Below the pieces are notes generated by a model, which was not told the DNA's origin, did no database searches, and saw only the letters and a list, made by a program, of their open reading frames with translations. From the NCBI RefSeq assembly GCF_001189295.1, contig NZ_CP012159.1, positions 1,178,001 to 1,242,000 on the forward strand: a stretch of 64,000 bases of DNA. The letters run 5' to 3'. The position numbers were made by a program, and so were the translations under genes. Every line of letters starts with the position of its first letter. The stretch's first letter is position 1. Source of the stretch: Chondromyces crocatus. GTDB lineage: Bacteria > Myxococcota_A > Polyangia > Polyangiales > Polyangiaceae. Shown piece after piece: positions 28,378 through 38,825 of the stretch.

Positions 28378-29373
28378 TCAGCCTTCGGTGAGCAGACAGC
28401 GCTGGTAGCCGTCACTGCACCACCCGCGCTGGTGCAGCGGACTGAGCGGCGCAGAGGTCCCCGGCAACGTGCGCTTCGCCCCCCATGGACCGAAGGGACG
28501 CATCACCTCCGACAGCGCGCGCGGGCGTGCGCGCTCGCCCAGGTTCGCCAGGCCACCCCCCTCCCAGGTGCGCCAGCGTGGGTGCGCGCAGTTTTCGAGG
28601 TCGCCACACCGCGCCGTCGACTCGAACCAGGGCACGTCGGCGGCGTCGGCGTAGGTCGCGTGTGACCCGCGGGCGGAGAGCACGACCGGATGATCGCCAG
28701 CGCGTCGCACCCTCGCCCACGGTCGGAACGGACCGGGCGCATTGTCTTCGTGCCGGGCCAGGTACACGCCGACCGGCTCCCCGCGCGCGTCGAGCCGCAC
28801 GGTGACGTGCTCCCAGTCGCTCTCGTGATCGAAGAACAGGAGCCCGTCGTTGTAGGGGTAGTAGAACCAGTACTGGATCAGCGTGCCCCCGTCGGCCCGC
28901 GGGTACACGTGGGCGTAGCACGTCCAGTCGCTCGGCTCGTCGCTGCCCGCGCGGGCTTCCGCCCCGAAAGGCTCGGCGTCATCGCCTTCGAGCGTCGGCG
29001 GTGTCATCCCCGCGAACGCGGCTCGCAGTCCCTGCGCTCCCGGGAGCCGCGCGCGCGCGAGCAGCCAGGGCACCGAGGCGGGACGATGCGCATCCAGCGC
29101 GTCGAGCACGACGACGGGAGCGAAGCGCTGCGCGACCTCGTCCTCCCAGGCGTCGAGCAAGCCATCACCATCCACATCCCCTTCGGTGAGGGGCTCGGGC
29201 CCGCTCTCCAGGAGCCCGAGGATCCGCGCGCGCAGATCCCCTGAAGGCTCGTCGAGGTGACCGTCCGCGAGTTCTGCCGCGCCGAGGGTGAGCGTCAGCA
29301 GGGTCGACACGACGAGCCGCCTCTTCGCGCGATGACGAGCGCCGATCGAAGCGAACAGAACCAGCCTGAGCAC
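28378..29373 (-). CDS. secreted Vps62-like (DUF946) protein
   Basis: 331 residues with a hydrophobic N-terminus (RRLVVSTLLTLTLGAAEL) preceded by a basic region, likely an export signal. A dockerin-like DGDGLLDAWED motif is followed by the Vps62 signature: IQYWFYYPYNDG, FFDHESDWEHVTVRLD, PVVLSARGSHATY and WEGGGLANLG. Bacterial members are found with sorting tails or secreted; their biochemical role is unknown. Four Cys near the C-terminus could form disulfides. The start is GTG after AAGG with poor spacing, so the N-terminus is uncertain. Confidence 0.75.
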   Translation of the reverse strand: MLRLVLFASIGARHRAKRRLVVSTLLTLTLGAAELADGHLDEPSGDLRARILGLLESGPEPLTEGDVDGDGLLDAWEDEVAQRFAPVVVLDALDAHRPASVPWLLARARLPGAQGLRAAFAGMTPPTLEGDDAEPFGAEARAGSDEPSDWTCYAHVYPRADGGTLIQYWFYYPYNDGLLFFDHESDWEHVTVRLDARGEPVGVYLARHEDNAPGPFRPWARVRRAGDHPVVLSARGSHATYADAADVPWFESTARCGDLENCAHPRWRTWEGGGLANLGERARPRALSEVMRPFGPWGAKRTLPGTSAPLSPLHQRGWCSDGYQRCLLTEG

Positions 29374-29466
29374 CGCCTTGAAGTATACGGGGTCTCCCCA
29401 GGGTCCATCCGGCGATCGACGTACGATCCATGCGGAGATCGAGGCGTGGATGCGCTCCCCGAGACG

Positions 29467-30609
29467 TCAGGCCAAGGTCTCCGTGATCACCGAACGTTTC
29501 AGACTCTCGCGCGTGGGCGATCGGGGCTCGCTCGGAGCCCTGACTTTCCAGAGAAGGGGGGTGAGCGCGCCGAGCGGCAGGAGCGCGATCTGGAGGAGGT
29601 GAGCGAGCAGCGCGATGGCGATCGCCTTGGCCTCGGTGGTGTGCAGCGTCGAGGCGGAGAGGGCGAATGCGCCCTCGCTCACCCCGAGCTGGCCGGGGAC
29701 CAGCACACCGACGGCGAGCGCCATCAGGTTCAGGCCCTGCGAGAAGAGCGCTTGCACGGCCGAGACCGACACGCCCACGGCGTGGACGATGACGCCGTAC
29801 TGGAGCACTTGCAGCGCACGGCCGAGGAGCAGCGCGGCCGTCGGGCCCGGAGAGAGCACGGGCGTCTCCTTGGCCACCTGCTGGAAGGTGGCGGCGTTCC
29901 GGCTGAGCCGCTCCCGGCGCGCGAGCCATCGACCGAGGCGGGGGGAGCGCATGACGAGGCGCACACCGACGCCGAGCAAGAACAGCACGGCCGCATGGAT
30001 CAGCAGGGCCACGGTGATCCAGGAGGCGCCGGTCAAGCGGGAGGCGGCCCACGCGCACGGCAGAGAGATCAGCGCGGTCGACAGCAGGGTGGCAGCCTGG
30101 GTGGTGGCCGCGCCCGCGGTGGCGGGGGCGCCGCCCGTCCAGGGGGCGAGCAGCGCAGCCTTGGTGGCCTCGGCGGCGGTGCGCCCCGCAGGCGCCAGGG
30201 TACCGACGGCCGTGCCGATGAGCTGAGCGCGTGCGAGCACGGGGATCGGCACGGCGTGGGCGCGGCGTCCCAGAGCGAGCCAGGTGGCGAGGGCGTCGGT
30301 GCCCATGCGCGCCACCTCGATGGTGAGGAGCAGCGGAATCCACGGGGCGGCGGTCTCGAGCACCTCGAGCAGCGTGGCCGGGCCGGCGTCGCGGACGAGC
30401 AGCGCCACGGTGGACACGCCGCCCACCGCGAGGGCGCCGCGCAGCGCCCACATGCCCCAGCTCTTGAGCCGCTGCCGTCTCGCCGCGCGTGCGGCGTCCG
30501 TCACGACAGCCTGGACCGAGCTTCCTGGCAGCGCGAAGGCTGGATCCCGTTTCGCGAGCGTCCCTGTCACCACACCATCACCCTGGGCGTAGCGGACAGC
30601 ACGATGCAT
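29467..30609 (-). CDS. flippase-like membrane protein (lysylphosphatidylglycerol synthase TM family)
   Basis: 380 residues with about seven to eight membrane helices. The arrangement fits the UPF0104/TIGR00374-type flippase fold: IGTAVGTLAPAGRTAAEATKAALL in the first half, and ALAVGVLVPGQLGVSEGAFALSAS near the end, where the conserved PGGLGxxE is PGQLGVSE. The family includes MprF N-terminal domains and glycolipid or hopanoid exporters. The ATG at 30609 was chosen; the ORF runs 76 codons further but overlaps the divergent OmpA gene. No lipid-modifying neighbours, so substrate is open. Confidence 0.78.
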   Translation of the reverse strand: MHRAVRYAQGDGVVTGTLAKRDPAFALPGSSVQAVVTDAARAARRQRLKSWGMWALRGALAVGGVSTVALLVRDAGPATLLEVLETAAPWIPLLLTIEVARMGTDALATWLALGRRAHAVPIPVLARAQLIGTAVGTLAPAGRTAAEATKAALLAPWTGGAPATAGAATTQAATLLSTALISLPCAWAASRLTGASWITVALLIHAAVLFLLGVGVRLVMRSPRLGRWLARRERLSRNAATFQQVAKETPVLSPGPTAALLLGRALQVLQYGVIVHAVGVSVSAVQALFSQGLNLMALAVGVLVPGQLGVSEGAFALSASTLHTTEAKAIAIALLAHLLQIALLPLGALTPLLWKVRAPSEPRSPTRESLKRSVITETLA

Positions 30610-30689
30610 GCCGTCGGGATCACGCGCTCCGGGCGGACGGCTTGGTGTCGTCAGTGCAACATGGTAACAGCGGAGCACAAGGAGAGAGC

Positions 30690-31226
30690 ATGCGGACGGG
30701 TGAATCCCTCGTGTTCGGGCTGTGCTTGGCGCTGATGGTGGGGTGCGGTTCCGCCAAGGTGGAGGTGGAAGCGGCGTCGCAGCCGCCGCCGCCACCCGAT
30801 CCCCAGCCAGTGCAGCAGCTCCAGCCTGCGCCGCCACCGGCCCAGGTCGCCGTGGGCGACGCGGTGCTCGAAGGCGACCGCATCCGCATCGCCAAGAGCA
30901 TCCACTACGACACGGACAAGGACGAGATCCGGTCCGAGTCGTTCCCGGTGCTCAACAACGTCGCCGAGATCGTGAAGACCCACCCCGAGATCGTGCAGCT
31001 CACGGTCGAGGGGCACACCGACAACCAGGGGTCCACGGAGCACAACATCAAGCTCTCCGAGCGACGGGCGAACGCGGTGGTGCGCTACCTGATCGGCGCC
31101 GGCGTGCGGACGCCGATGGTCGCTCCGGGTTACGGGGCATCCGCTCCGGTCTGCTTCACCCCCGACGAGGGATGCAAAGCGCAGAACCGGCGCGTCGAGT
31201 TCCGCGTGAAGCGCACCGGGCAGTGA
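30690..31226 (+). CDS. OmpA-family (Pal-like) lipoprotein
   Basis: 178 residues after AAGGAGAG. Lipoprotein signal with lipobox MVGC, a Pro-rich linker, then an OmpA C-terminal domain: ILTxIHYDTDKDEI-type start (SIHYDTDKDEIRSES), TVEGHTDNQGSTEHNIKLSERRA with the peptidoglycan-binding Asp/Arg pattern, and AQNRRVEFRV. A Cys pair (CFTPDEGC) near the end is unusual for Pal. It probably links outer membrane and peptidoglycan. Divergent from the flippase-like gene with about 80 bases of shared promoter DNA. Confidence 0.88.
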   Translation: MRTGESLVFGLCLALMVGCGSAKVEVEAASQPPPPPDPQPVQQLQPAPPPAQVAVGDAVLEGDRIRIAKSIHYDTDKDEIRSESFPVLNNVAEIVKTHPEIVQLTVEGHTDNQGSTEHNIKLSERRANAVVRYLIGAGVRTPMVAPGYGASAPVCFTPDEGCKAQNRRVEFRVKRTGQ

Positions 31227-31264
31227 GCCAGCGCCGGACCGCAAGCCAGAGCGTCGCGCGCCCA

Positions 31265-31620
31265 CCCTGTTGCGCCCTGCGCTCGAAGCGCCCCTCTCGG
31301 AGAGCGCGTGGGCGCTGGTCGATGGCACCTGGCACCGACAGTCGCTCGGTGACCTCGACGATCTCGTGACGCCTCGACGGAGCCTCGTCGCGGGAGCTTG
31401 CTGCGTTCGTAGAGGGCATCCTCTGCCGGGCCATGGACGACGACCGTCTCCGGTCGCACTTCAACACGACGGTCCTGGCGCGGACTGCGTGGCTCCGTGA
31501 GCTGGTGCAGGCAACCCGCGCGCTCGATGGCGCGTCGAGCGAGAGCGCCGATGGGATCGAGCGGCGATGGGCTTACCTGAAGGCGCTGGCCGAGGAGGCG
31601 CTGGCCGAGGACGAGTGCAG
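31265..31620 (+). pseudogene. possible frameshifted remnant of a small helical protein
   Basis: One frame from about 31265 reads like protein (LEAPLSESAWALVDGTWHR then LGDLDDLVTPR) and then turns into Arg/Cys-rich noise. From about 31370 another plus-strand frame, opened by a TGA, reads RELAAFVEGILCRAM and MDDDRLRSHFNTTVLARTAW with good helical composition to about 31620. A single frameshift near 31370 would join them. Alternatively only the ATG at 31433 is used for a short protein. No family recognised. The rest of 31227-31694 holds only two hairpins. Confidence 0.35.
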
Positions 31621-31647
31621 ACCCCTTGCGAACGTCGCTGAAGGGGT
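31621..31647 (-). terminator. second hairpin beyond actP
   Basis: ACCCCTT and AAGGGGT pair perfectly (7 bp) around a 13-base loop which can itself form GCG/CGC. It lies 17 bases past the first actP hairpin and may act as a back-up terminator. Confidence 0.45.
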
Positions 31648-31664
31648 TGCGATCCACGCGAGCG

Positions 31665-31684
31665 CAGGGGCCGTGAAGCCCCTG
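31665..31684 (-). terminator. terminator of the porin-acs-actP operon
   Basis: CAGGGGC and GCCCCTG pair perfectly (7 bp) around CGTGAA, ten bases beyond the actP stop codon. No T-run, but position and symmetry are convincing. Confidence 0.6.
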
Positions 31685-31694
31685 ATACGCCGTG

Positions 31695-33242
31695 TCAGTC
31701 CGCGGTGGTGGCGCCGAGGTGCATGCGCCGTTCGACCTCGGCGAAGCGCATCGAGGCCGTGGGCTCGGGGGAGAGCAAGGAGACAACGATGCCCACGAGG
31801 AACGACAGGGGCATGGTGACGAGGGCCGGATTCTTCAGCGGGAAGATCGCCGTCGCCTTGTGGAGCAGGTCGACCTGAATGGTCGGCGACAGCGCGATCA
31901 GCAGGATGGCGGAGACGGTGCCGGTGATCATGCTCGCCACCGCCCCCCGGGTGGTGAAGCGCCGCCAGAACATCGACAGGACCAGGGCGGGGAAGTTGGC
32001 GCTGGCTGCGACCGCGAACGCCAGGCCCACCATGAAGGCGACGTTCTGGCCCTTGAAGACGATCCCCAGCACGACGGCGAAGAGCCCGAGCACCACCGTC
32101 GCGACGCGCGCCACCTTGAGCTGCTCCTGCTCGTCGGCGCTGCCCTTCTTGATCACGCTCACCCAGATGTCGTGCGAGAGCGCGGCGGCGCCGCTCAGGG
32201 TGAGGCCGGCGACCACGGCCAGGATGGTGGCGAACGCGACGGCGGAGATGAACCCGAGGAACGCCTTGCCGCCCGCGACCTCGGCGAGCAGGAGCGCCGC
32301 CATGTTGCCACCCTTGTCCACCGCCCGGATCGCGTCGCGCCCCACGAGGACCGAGGAGCCGAAGCCCAGCACGAACGTCACCAGGTAAAAGAACCCGATG
32401 AAGCCGGTGGCGATGAACACCGAGCTGCGGGCCGCCCGCGCTCCGGGCACGGTGTAGAAGCGCATCAGCACGTGCGGCAGCCCCGAGGTGCCGAACATGA
32501 GCGCGAGGCCGAGCGACACGGCCTCGAAGGGGCTCGTCACCAGCTTGCCAGGGGCGAGCACGTCGGGCCCGTACTGCTGCGCCGCCGCGTCGAAGAGCTG
32601 GAGCGGGCTCCAGCCGAAGCGCGAGAGCACGAGCAAGGCGAGCAGCGAGGCGCCGCCGAGGAGCAGCACCGCCTTGATGATCTGCACCCAGGTGGTGGCG
32701 ATCATCCCGCCGAAGAGCACGTAGGCGAGCATCACCGCGCCGACGATGAGCACCGCCGTCTCGTAAGGCAGCCCGAACATGAGCTGGACGAGCCCGCCGG
32801 CGCCGACCATCTGCGCGATGAGGTAGAAGGCGACCACGGTGAGGCCGCCGACGGCGGACGCGATGCGCACCGGCGTCTGGCGCAAGCGGTAGGCGACCAC
32901 GTCGGCAAAGGTGTATTTGCCCAGGTTGCGGAGCGGCTCGGCGATGAGGAACGTCATCACCGGCCAGCCGACCAGCCACCCGACCGAGTAGATGAGGCCG
33001 TCGAAGCCGGACGACGCGACGAGGCCGGCGATGCCGAGGAAGCTCGCGGCGCTCATGAAGTCCCCCGCGAGCGCGAGGCCGTTCTGGAAGCCGGTGACGC
33101 TCCGACCCGCGGCGAAGAACTCGCTGGTGGTCTTGGTGCGCCGCGCCGCCCAGTAGGTGATCCCCATGGTCAGGGCGACGAAGCCGAAGAAGAAGGCGAT
33201 GGCGATGGGGCTCGTCTGACCGAGCGAGGTGTCGGGCTTCAT
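31695..33242 (-). CDS. actP: cation/acetate symporter ActP (SSS family)
   Basis: 515 residues with about 13 membrane helices. Solute:sodium symporter signatures match ActP: the start [25 protein letters not shown], then [60 protein letters not shown] and [17 protein letters not shown]. ActP takes up acetate and other short carboxylates with a cation. It is the last gene of the operon and overlaps the DUF485 gene by four bases, the classical yjcG/yjcH arrangement. Uptake would supply acetate to Acs encoded two genes upstream. Confidence 0.95.
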   Translation of the reverse strand: MKPDTSLGQTSPIAIAFFFGFVALTMGITYWAARRTKTTSEFFAAGRSVTGFQNGLALAGDFMSAASFLGIAGLVASSGFDGLIYSVGWLVGWPVMTFLIAEPLRNLGKYTFADVVAYRLRQTPVRIASAVGGLTVVAFYLIAQMVGAGGLVQLMFGLPYETAVLIVGAVMLAYVLFGGMIATTWVQIIKAVLLLGGASLLALLVLSRFGWSPLQLFDAAAQQYGPDVLAPGKLVTSPFEAVSLGLALMFGTSGLPHVLMRFYTVPGARAARSSVFIATGFIGFFYLVTFVLGFGSSVLVGRDAIRAVDKGGNMAALLLAEVAGGKAFLGFISAVAFATILAVVAGLTLSGAAALSHDIWVSVIKKGSADEQEQLKVARVATVVLGLFAVVLGIVFKGQNVAFMVGLAFAVAASANFPALVLSMFWRRFTTRGAVASMITGTVSAILLIALSPTIQVDLLHKATAIFPLKNPALVTMPLSFLVGIVVSLLSPEPTASMRFAEVERRMHLGATTAD

Positions 33243-33648
33243 GAGTCCTCTCCAGCAGCGCGGATGGCTTCGACGGCGGGGTCGTACCGGCGGTTGGCCC
33301 AGACGACGTAGATGCCGGTGAGCACCCAGGCGGCGAGGATGACCGTGGCGCCGAGCGCGATGCCCACGCTCAGGCCGGGCCGGATCACCTGCCCGAGCAG
33401 GGGCTTGTCGAAGGCCACCAGCAGCACGAAGCCGAAGTAGACGATCATCGTGGTTGCGGTGAGGATGAGCGCGATGCGGTCGCGCCGGGCCGCGAGCTCG
33501 CTGAGCGCGCGGGTCGTGCTGGGGGGGCCCTGCGCTGGTTCCTTTCCGGCGCCAGGCGCCGACGTGTCAGGGGGGTCGTGCCCCGACGCGCTCCCGGTGG
33601 CGTCGTCCTCCGGGGCGTCCGTGAGCCGCGAGGCTGCTCGCTGTGCGC

Positions 33649-33652
<4 letters not shown>
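33239..33652 (-). CDS. DUF485 (YjcH-like) small membrane protein with extended N-terminus
   Basis: 137 residues. The last 90 hold the DUF485 core: a charged [26 protein letters not shown] helix start, then a second helix ([25 protein letters not shown]). The first 45 residues are a low-complexity Pro/Ser/Ala extension absent from E. coli YjcH. Overlaps of four bases join it to acs before and actP after, so translation is coupled. YjcH-type proteins accompany acetate permeases and may aid their stability; this is from context. Confidence 0.9.
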
Positions 33653-35598
<1,946 letters not shown>

Positions 35599-35622
35599 GG
35601 TGACGGTTTCCCTCCACGGTCT

Positions 35623-35640
35623 CCCCGGCATGCGCCGGGG
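35623..35640 (-). promoter_or_regulatory. intercistronic hairpin between porin and acs
   Basis: CCCCGGC and GCCGGGG pair perfectly around a four-base loop, starting one base after the porin stop codon and ending about 25 bases before the acs ATG. No T-run. It could protect the porin message 3' end, partially terminate, or mask acs translation. Confidence 0.5.
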
Positions 35641-37023
35641 CTAAAGATAGACGTGCGTCTGCAGGGTCAGCTCGGATTTGCGTGTGTCTTCCACCGGCTT
35701 GCCCGAGGGCACGGGCTGAAACACCGGGCGGCTCCGGTAGTTGATCGTGATCTTGGCGTTGTGCCCGAGGATCAGCCAGTTGAGGCCGATGTCGGGGACG
35801 ACGACGGGGTCGCCCAGCGCGGTGAAGTTGGACCAGCGCACGGACGCATAGGGCTGTAGCTGCCCCGCGCGCCCGAAGCTCCACGGCGCGAGCCAGCCGA
35901 GGATGCCGTAGTAGGTGATGCCCGTGCCCATGGTCGGTACCGCGTTGCCGGCACCGTTGAACGAGCCGGCTGCGCCTTCGGCGACGCCGGACGAGGGGTT
36001 GAGGATCCCGACGTTGCGCACGTACCCAGGGCCCGAATCCTCGTACTGGGCGCTGACGTAGCCGGTGAAGGCGCCTGCCTTGCCGGCGGGCAGATCGACG
36101 AACGTGTCCACGCCGAGGAAGAGCTGATCCGCCTTCCGCTCTTCGCCGGCGGAAAGGTACGACATGGCGTTCGGGTGGTAGTAGAAGCCCGTGCCGACGT
36201 TCCAGACCTTCTTCTTGCCGAGGTACGTGCCGACGGCGTAGGGGAGCGCGTTGCTCTCGGGTTCGAGGAAGTCGTACTTGAAGTAGCCGGTGAACGCCTT
36301 GCTCTGCGATCTCGGGTTGTAGTCGGCGCGGCCTTCGCCAGGGGTGCCAGGGGTGGAGAACGGCTCGTTGATCGCGACGCGGTAGTCGAACTTCTCGATC
36401 TTGCCCTTGGCGTACACGCCGAGTTGCCGCGCGAACTGGTCCGTCTTGTCGATGGTCGGCCAGTTGGAGATCGGCATGTCGATGGGGAGCATCGAGATGG
36501 TGGTGCTGTTCGCCAGCCGGGTGGGGCCCTGCCAGTAGTGAAGGCCTGCGCCCATGGAGAGCACCTCGTCGACGATCTGATACTGCCCCCAGATGTCGTG
36601 CATGTAGAGCTGTGGGCGCTTCGGGGTGTCGGCGCCCGTGCCGAAGCCCCCGGAGACGGAACTCTGGTTGTTCATGCCGAAGTGGGCGACGAGCATCACG
36701 TCCTTCGAGACCTGCGCTTGGACGAGGAGGCGCGCGCGGCGAACGGCGAAGTCGAGGGCCGAGGACGTGGGCTCCTCTCGCACGACGGAGTCGGGATTCA
36801 GCTCGGTGTAGCGGAGCCACACCTGGCTCCAGGCCATGACCCGCAAGAAGCGGGAGCCGTCCTCGCTGAGAGGGATGGTCGCGCCCTGGCTGAGGTTGGG
36901 GAACGCCGGTGTGGGGGTGCTCTGCACCGGCGGAAACCCTGGCGGTGGACTGATGACCTGAGCGCTCGCCGTCGCGGCCACGCTGAGCGCGGCGACGGTG
37001 AACGCGGCTCCGAGCACGCGCAT
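35641..37023 (-). CDS. outer-membrane porin (OprP/OprO-like)
   Basis: 460 residues. Cleavable signal peptide MRVLGAAFTVAALSVAATASA ending AQ. The mature part alternates short beta strands with Gly/Asn/Asp loops. VMAWSQVWLRYTELN, ALDFAVRRARLLVQAQVSKDVMLVAHFGM and KITINYRSRPVF are typical of phosphate-selective-porin-type barrels and bacterial porins annotated in substrate uptake operons. It is the first gene after the sigma-54 promoter and precedes acs-yjcH-actP, so outer-membrane passage of acetate or a related carboxylate is inferred. The C-terminus ends VYL rather than Phe. Confidence 0.82.
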   Translation of the reverse strand: MRVLGAAFTVAALSVAATASAQVISPPPGFPPVQSTPTPAFPNLSQGATIPLSEDGSRFLRVMAWSQVWLRYTELNPDSVVREEPTSSALDFAVRRARLLVQAQVSKDVMLVAHFGMNNQSSVSGGFGTGADTPKRPQLYMHDIWGQYQIVDEVLSMGAGLHYWQGPTRLANSTTISMLPIDMPISNWPTIDKTDQFARQLGVYAKGKIEKFDYRVAINEPFSTPGTPGEGRADYNPRSQSKAFTGYFKYDFLEPESNALPYAVGTYLGKKKVWNVGTGFYYHPNAMSYLSAGEERKADQLFLGVDTFVDLPAGKAGAFTGYVSAQYEDSGPGYVRNVGILNPSSGVAEGAAGSFNGAGNAVPTMGTGITYYGILGWLAPWSFGRAGQLQPYASVRWSNFTALGDPVVVPDIGLNWLILGHNAKITINYRSRPVFQPVPSGKPVEDTRKSELTLQTHVYL

Positions 37024-37146
37024 GAGATGGCCAGCTCCCCCGCACCAGGGGACGGCAAGCCCCCCGGCGCGCTCGAAAGAATCGTCGGCGAGGCCCAGGC
37101 CCGAGCAGAGGTCGGGGGATCGGGTGGTCGCCGTGGAGCCTCTACA

Positions 37147-37161
37147 GCAAGCCCGGGGCCA
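37147..37161 (-). promoter_or_regulatory. sigma-54 (-24/-12) promoter of the porin-acs operon
   Basis: On the minus strand the site reads TGGCCCCGGGCTTGC, preceded by T and followed by T. The consensus is YTGGCACG-N4-TTGCW. GG and GC are both present at the exact spacing, and two consensus positions (A and G of CACG) are C. The start of transcription would be near 37135, leaving about 112 untranslated bases before the porin. The adjacent gene encodes a sigma-54 activator. Confidence 0.7.
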
Positions 37162-37255
37162 AGCCGTGCGGCCGCCGATTCATGCGCCATGGGCGGTCCC
37201 GTGGATCGTGCGTCGGGCGACCCCGAGCGGGGTGGGGTGTTTCGTAACGAGGGGT

Positions 37256-37272
37256 CGCTACCTTTGGTAACG
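37256..37272. promoter_or_regulatory. candidate upstream activating site for the NtrC-type regulator
   Basis: CGCTACC-TTT-GGTAACG is a 17-base dyad with one mismatch, centred about 129 bases upstream of the predicted start point. An additional half site, CGTAACG, lies at 37243-37249, about two helical turns away. Distance and symmetry fit an enhancer for a sigma-54 activator. Confidence 0.45.
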
Positions 37273-37291
37273 CTCACGCCTCACAACGCGC

Positions 37292-38686
37292 TCACGCCCC
37301 GCGCGGACGCGGCAGGCCGAGGCGCTGCCGGCGTTCCCACAGCGCCTTGCGGCTGATGCCGAGGCGCCGTGCCATCTCGGTCTCGGTGAGATGATCCTGG
37401 TGTTCGAGCACGAATTTCCGGAAGTAGTCCTCGAGCGAGAGGGAGCCGTGGTCGCTGCTGGTCGCAGCGGGGGGGTTGTCGGTGGTGGGAGACCCGGACC
37501 TGCTCTCGTCGCTCTCCAGGCCGAGCAGCTCGGGCGTGATTTCGCCCCCTTCACACAGGATCACCGCCCGCTCGATCGCGTTCTCCAGCTCCCGGACGTT
37601 GCCCGGCCAGGGGTGCGAGATGATGGCGCGCTCGGCGTCGTTGGTCAGGACGAACCGTCGGCCGGTGGACGAGGCGTGGGTGACGAAGCTGCGCGCGAGC
37701 GCGAGCGCATCACCCGAGCGCTCACGCAGGGGAGGGATGCGGATCTCGATGACCCGCAGGCGGAAGTAGAGGTCGTTGCGGAACGTCCCGTCCCGCACCA
37801 TCGCCTGGAGGTCACGGTGGGTCGCCGCGACGAGGCGTACGCTGACCCGTCGGGCCTTGGTGGCGCCCACGTGCCGCACCTCGCCCGTCTGCAGGAAGCG
37901 GAGCAGCCGCGCCTGGGCCGAGGCGGGGAGCTCGCCGATCTCGTCGAGGAACAGGGTGCCTCCGTCGGCCGCCTCGACGAGGCCGGTGTGCGTGCTGGTC
38001 GCGCCGGTGAACGCACCGCGCTCGTGGCCGAACAGCTCGGACTCGATCAACCCTTCCGGGATCGCGGCGCAGTTCACGGGGACGAAGGGGCGATCTTTGC
38101 GGCGGCTGTGGCGGTGGAGGGCGGTGGCGACCAGCTCCTTGCCGGTCCCACTTTCGCCCAGCACCAGGACCGTCGCGTCGCTCGGGGCGACCTTGCGGAT
38201 CCGCTCGAACACGTCGCGGATGCCGCGCGAGCTGCCGATCATGCCCAGGTCCGACCCCGCCCCCTCCGTGGGGGCGCCGGTACACTGGGTCGGAGGAGGT
38301 GCAGCCGCGCTCTCCTCGACGGCGCTGGAGCCCGGACGCGGCTGGGCGAGGATCGTCTCCACGAGCCGGAGCACCTCGTCGTGGTCGAAGGGCTTGGGCA
38401 GGTACTCGGTCGCGCCGAGCTTCATCGTCTCGACGGCCGACCGCACGGTCGCGTAGCTGGTCATCACCAGCACCGGGGTGCCGGGATAGCGCGTGACGAG
38501 GTCGGTCCCTGGCGCGCCTGGGAGCCGCACGTCGGCGATGATCAGATCGAAGGCGCGAGGATCCTGATCGGTCTCCGCTTCGCGTACCGACCCGGCCTCC
38601 GTCACCTCGTATCCCTGACGCATCAGCAGGCGACGCAGCTCTGCGCGGATCACCAGCTCGTCTTCGACGATGAGGATACGGGGCAT
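37292..38686 (-). CDS. NtrC-type sigma-54-dependent response regulator (CbrB-like)
   Basis: 464 residues. Receiver (MPRILIVEDELVIRAEL, phospho-Asp in IIADVRLPG, Lys in LPKPF), then a Pro/Ala linker, an AAA+ domain with Walker A GESGTGKE, sigma-54 contact loop GAFTGA, Walker B TLFLDEIGELP and arginine finger region, and a Fis-type helix-turn-helix (ETEMARRLGISRKALWERRQRLG). GAFTGA means it opens sigma-54 promoters. The gene follows the symporter-domain kinase and precedes the sigma-54 promoter of the porin-acs operon, its obvious target. The ORF extends 56 codons upstream without conserved content; the chosen Met starts the receiver. Confidence 0.93.
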   Translation of the reverse strand: MPRILIVEDELVIRAELRRLLMRQGYEVTEAGSVREAETDQDPRAFDLIIADVRLPGAPGTDLVTRYPGTPVLVMTSYATVRSAVETMKLGATEYLPKPFDHDEVLRLVETILAQPRPGSSAVEESAAAPPPTQCTGAPTEGAGSDLGMIGSSRGIRDVFERIRKVAPSDATVLVLGESGTGKELVATALHRHSRRKDRPFVPVNCAAIPEGLIESELFGHERGAFTGATSTHTGLVEAADGGTLFLDEIGELPASAQARLLRFLQTGEVRHVGATKARRVSVRLVAATHRDLQAMVRDGTFRNDLYFRLRVIEIRIPPLRERSGDALALARSFVTHASSTGRRFVLTNDAERAIISHPWPGNVRELENAIERAVILCEGGEITPELLGLESDESRSGSPTTDNPPAATSSDHGSLSLEDYFRKFVLEHQDHLTETEMARRLGISRKALWERRQRLGLPRPRGA

Positions 38687-38825
38687 CTCGACGGGCGCTG
38701 ATCTTCCTTCGAAGCCTCCGCCAGGGGAAGCCGTACGGTTGTCGGCAGGGCGATTCCCTCCCGAGTTTCCAGGCGGTGCACGGGGGCTCGATGTGCGCTG
38801 CGTCAGGCTGAAACCTTCACGATTC

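Noticed and set aside
31573-33311. Long ORFs of about 470 and 540 codons over actP
   Set aside because: ActP is unmistakable on the minus strand; the others are out-of-frame or antisense readings full of Arg/Gly/Glu.
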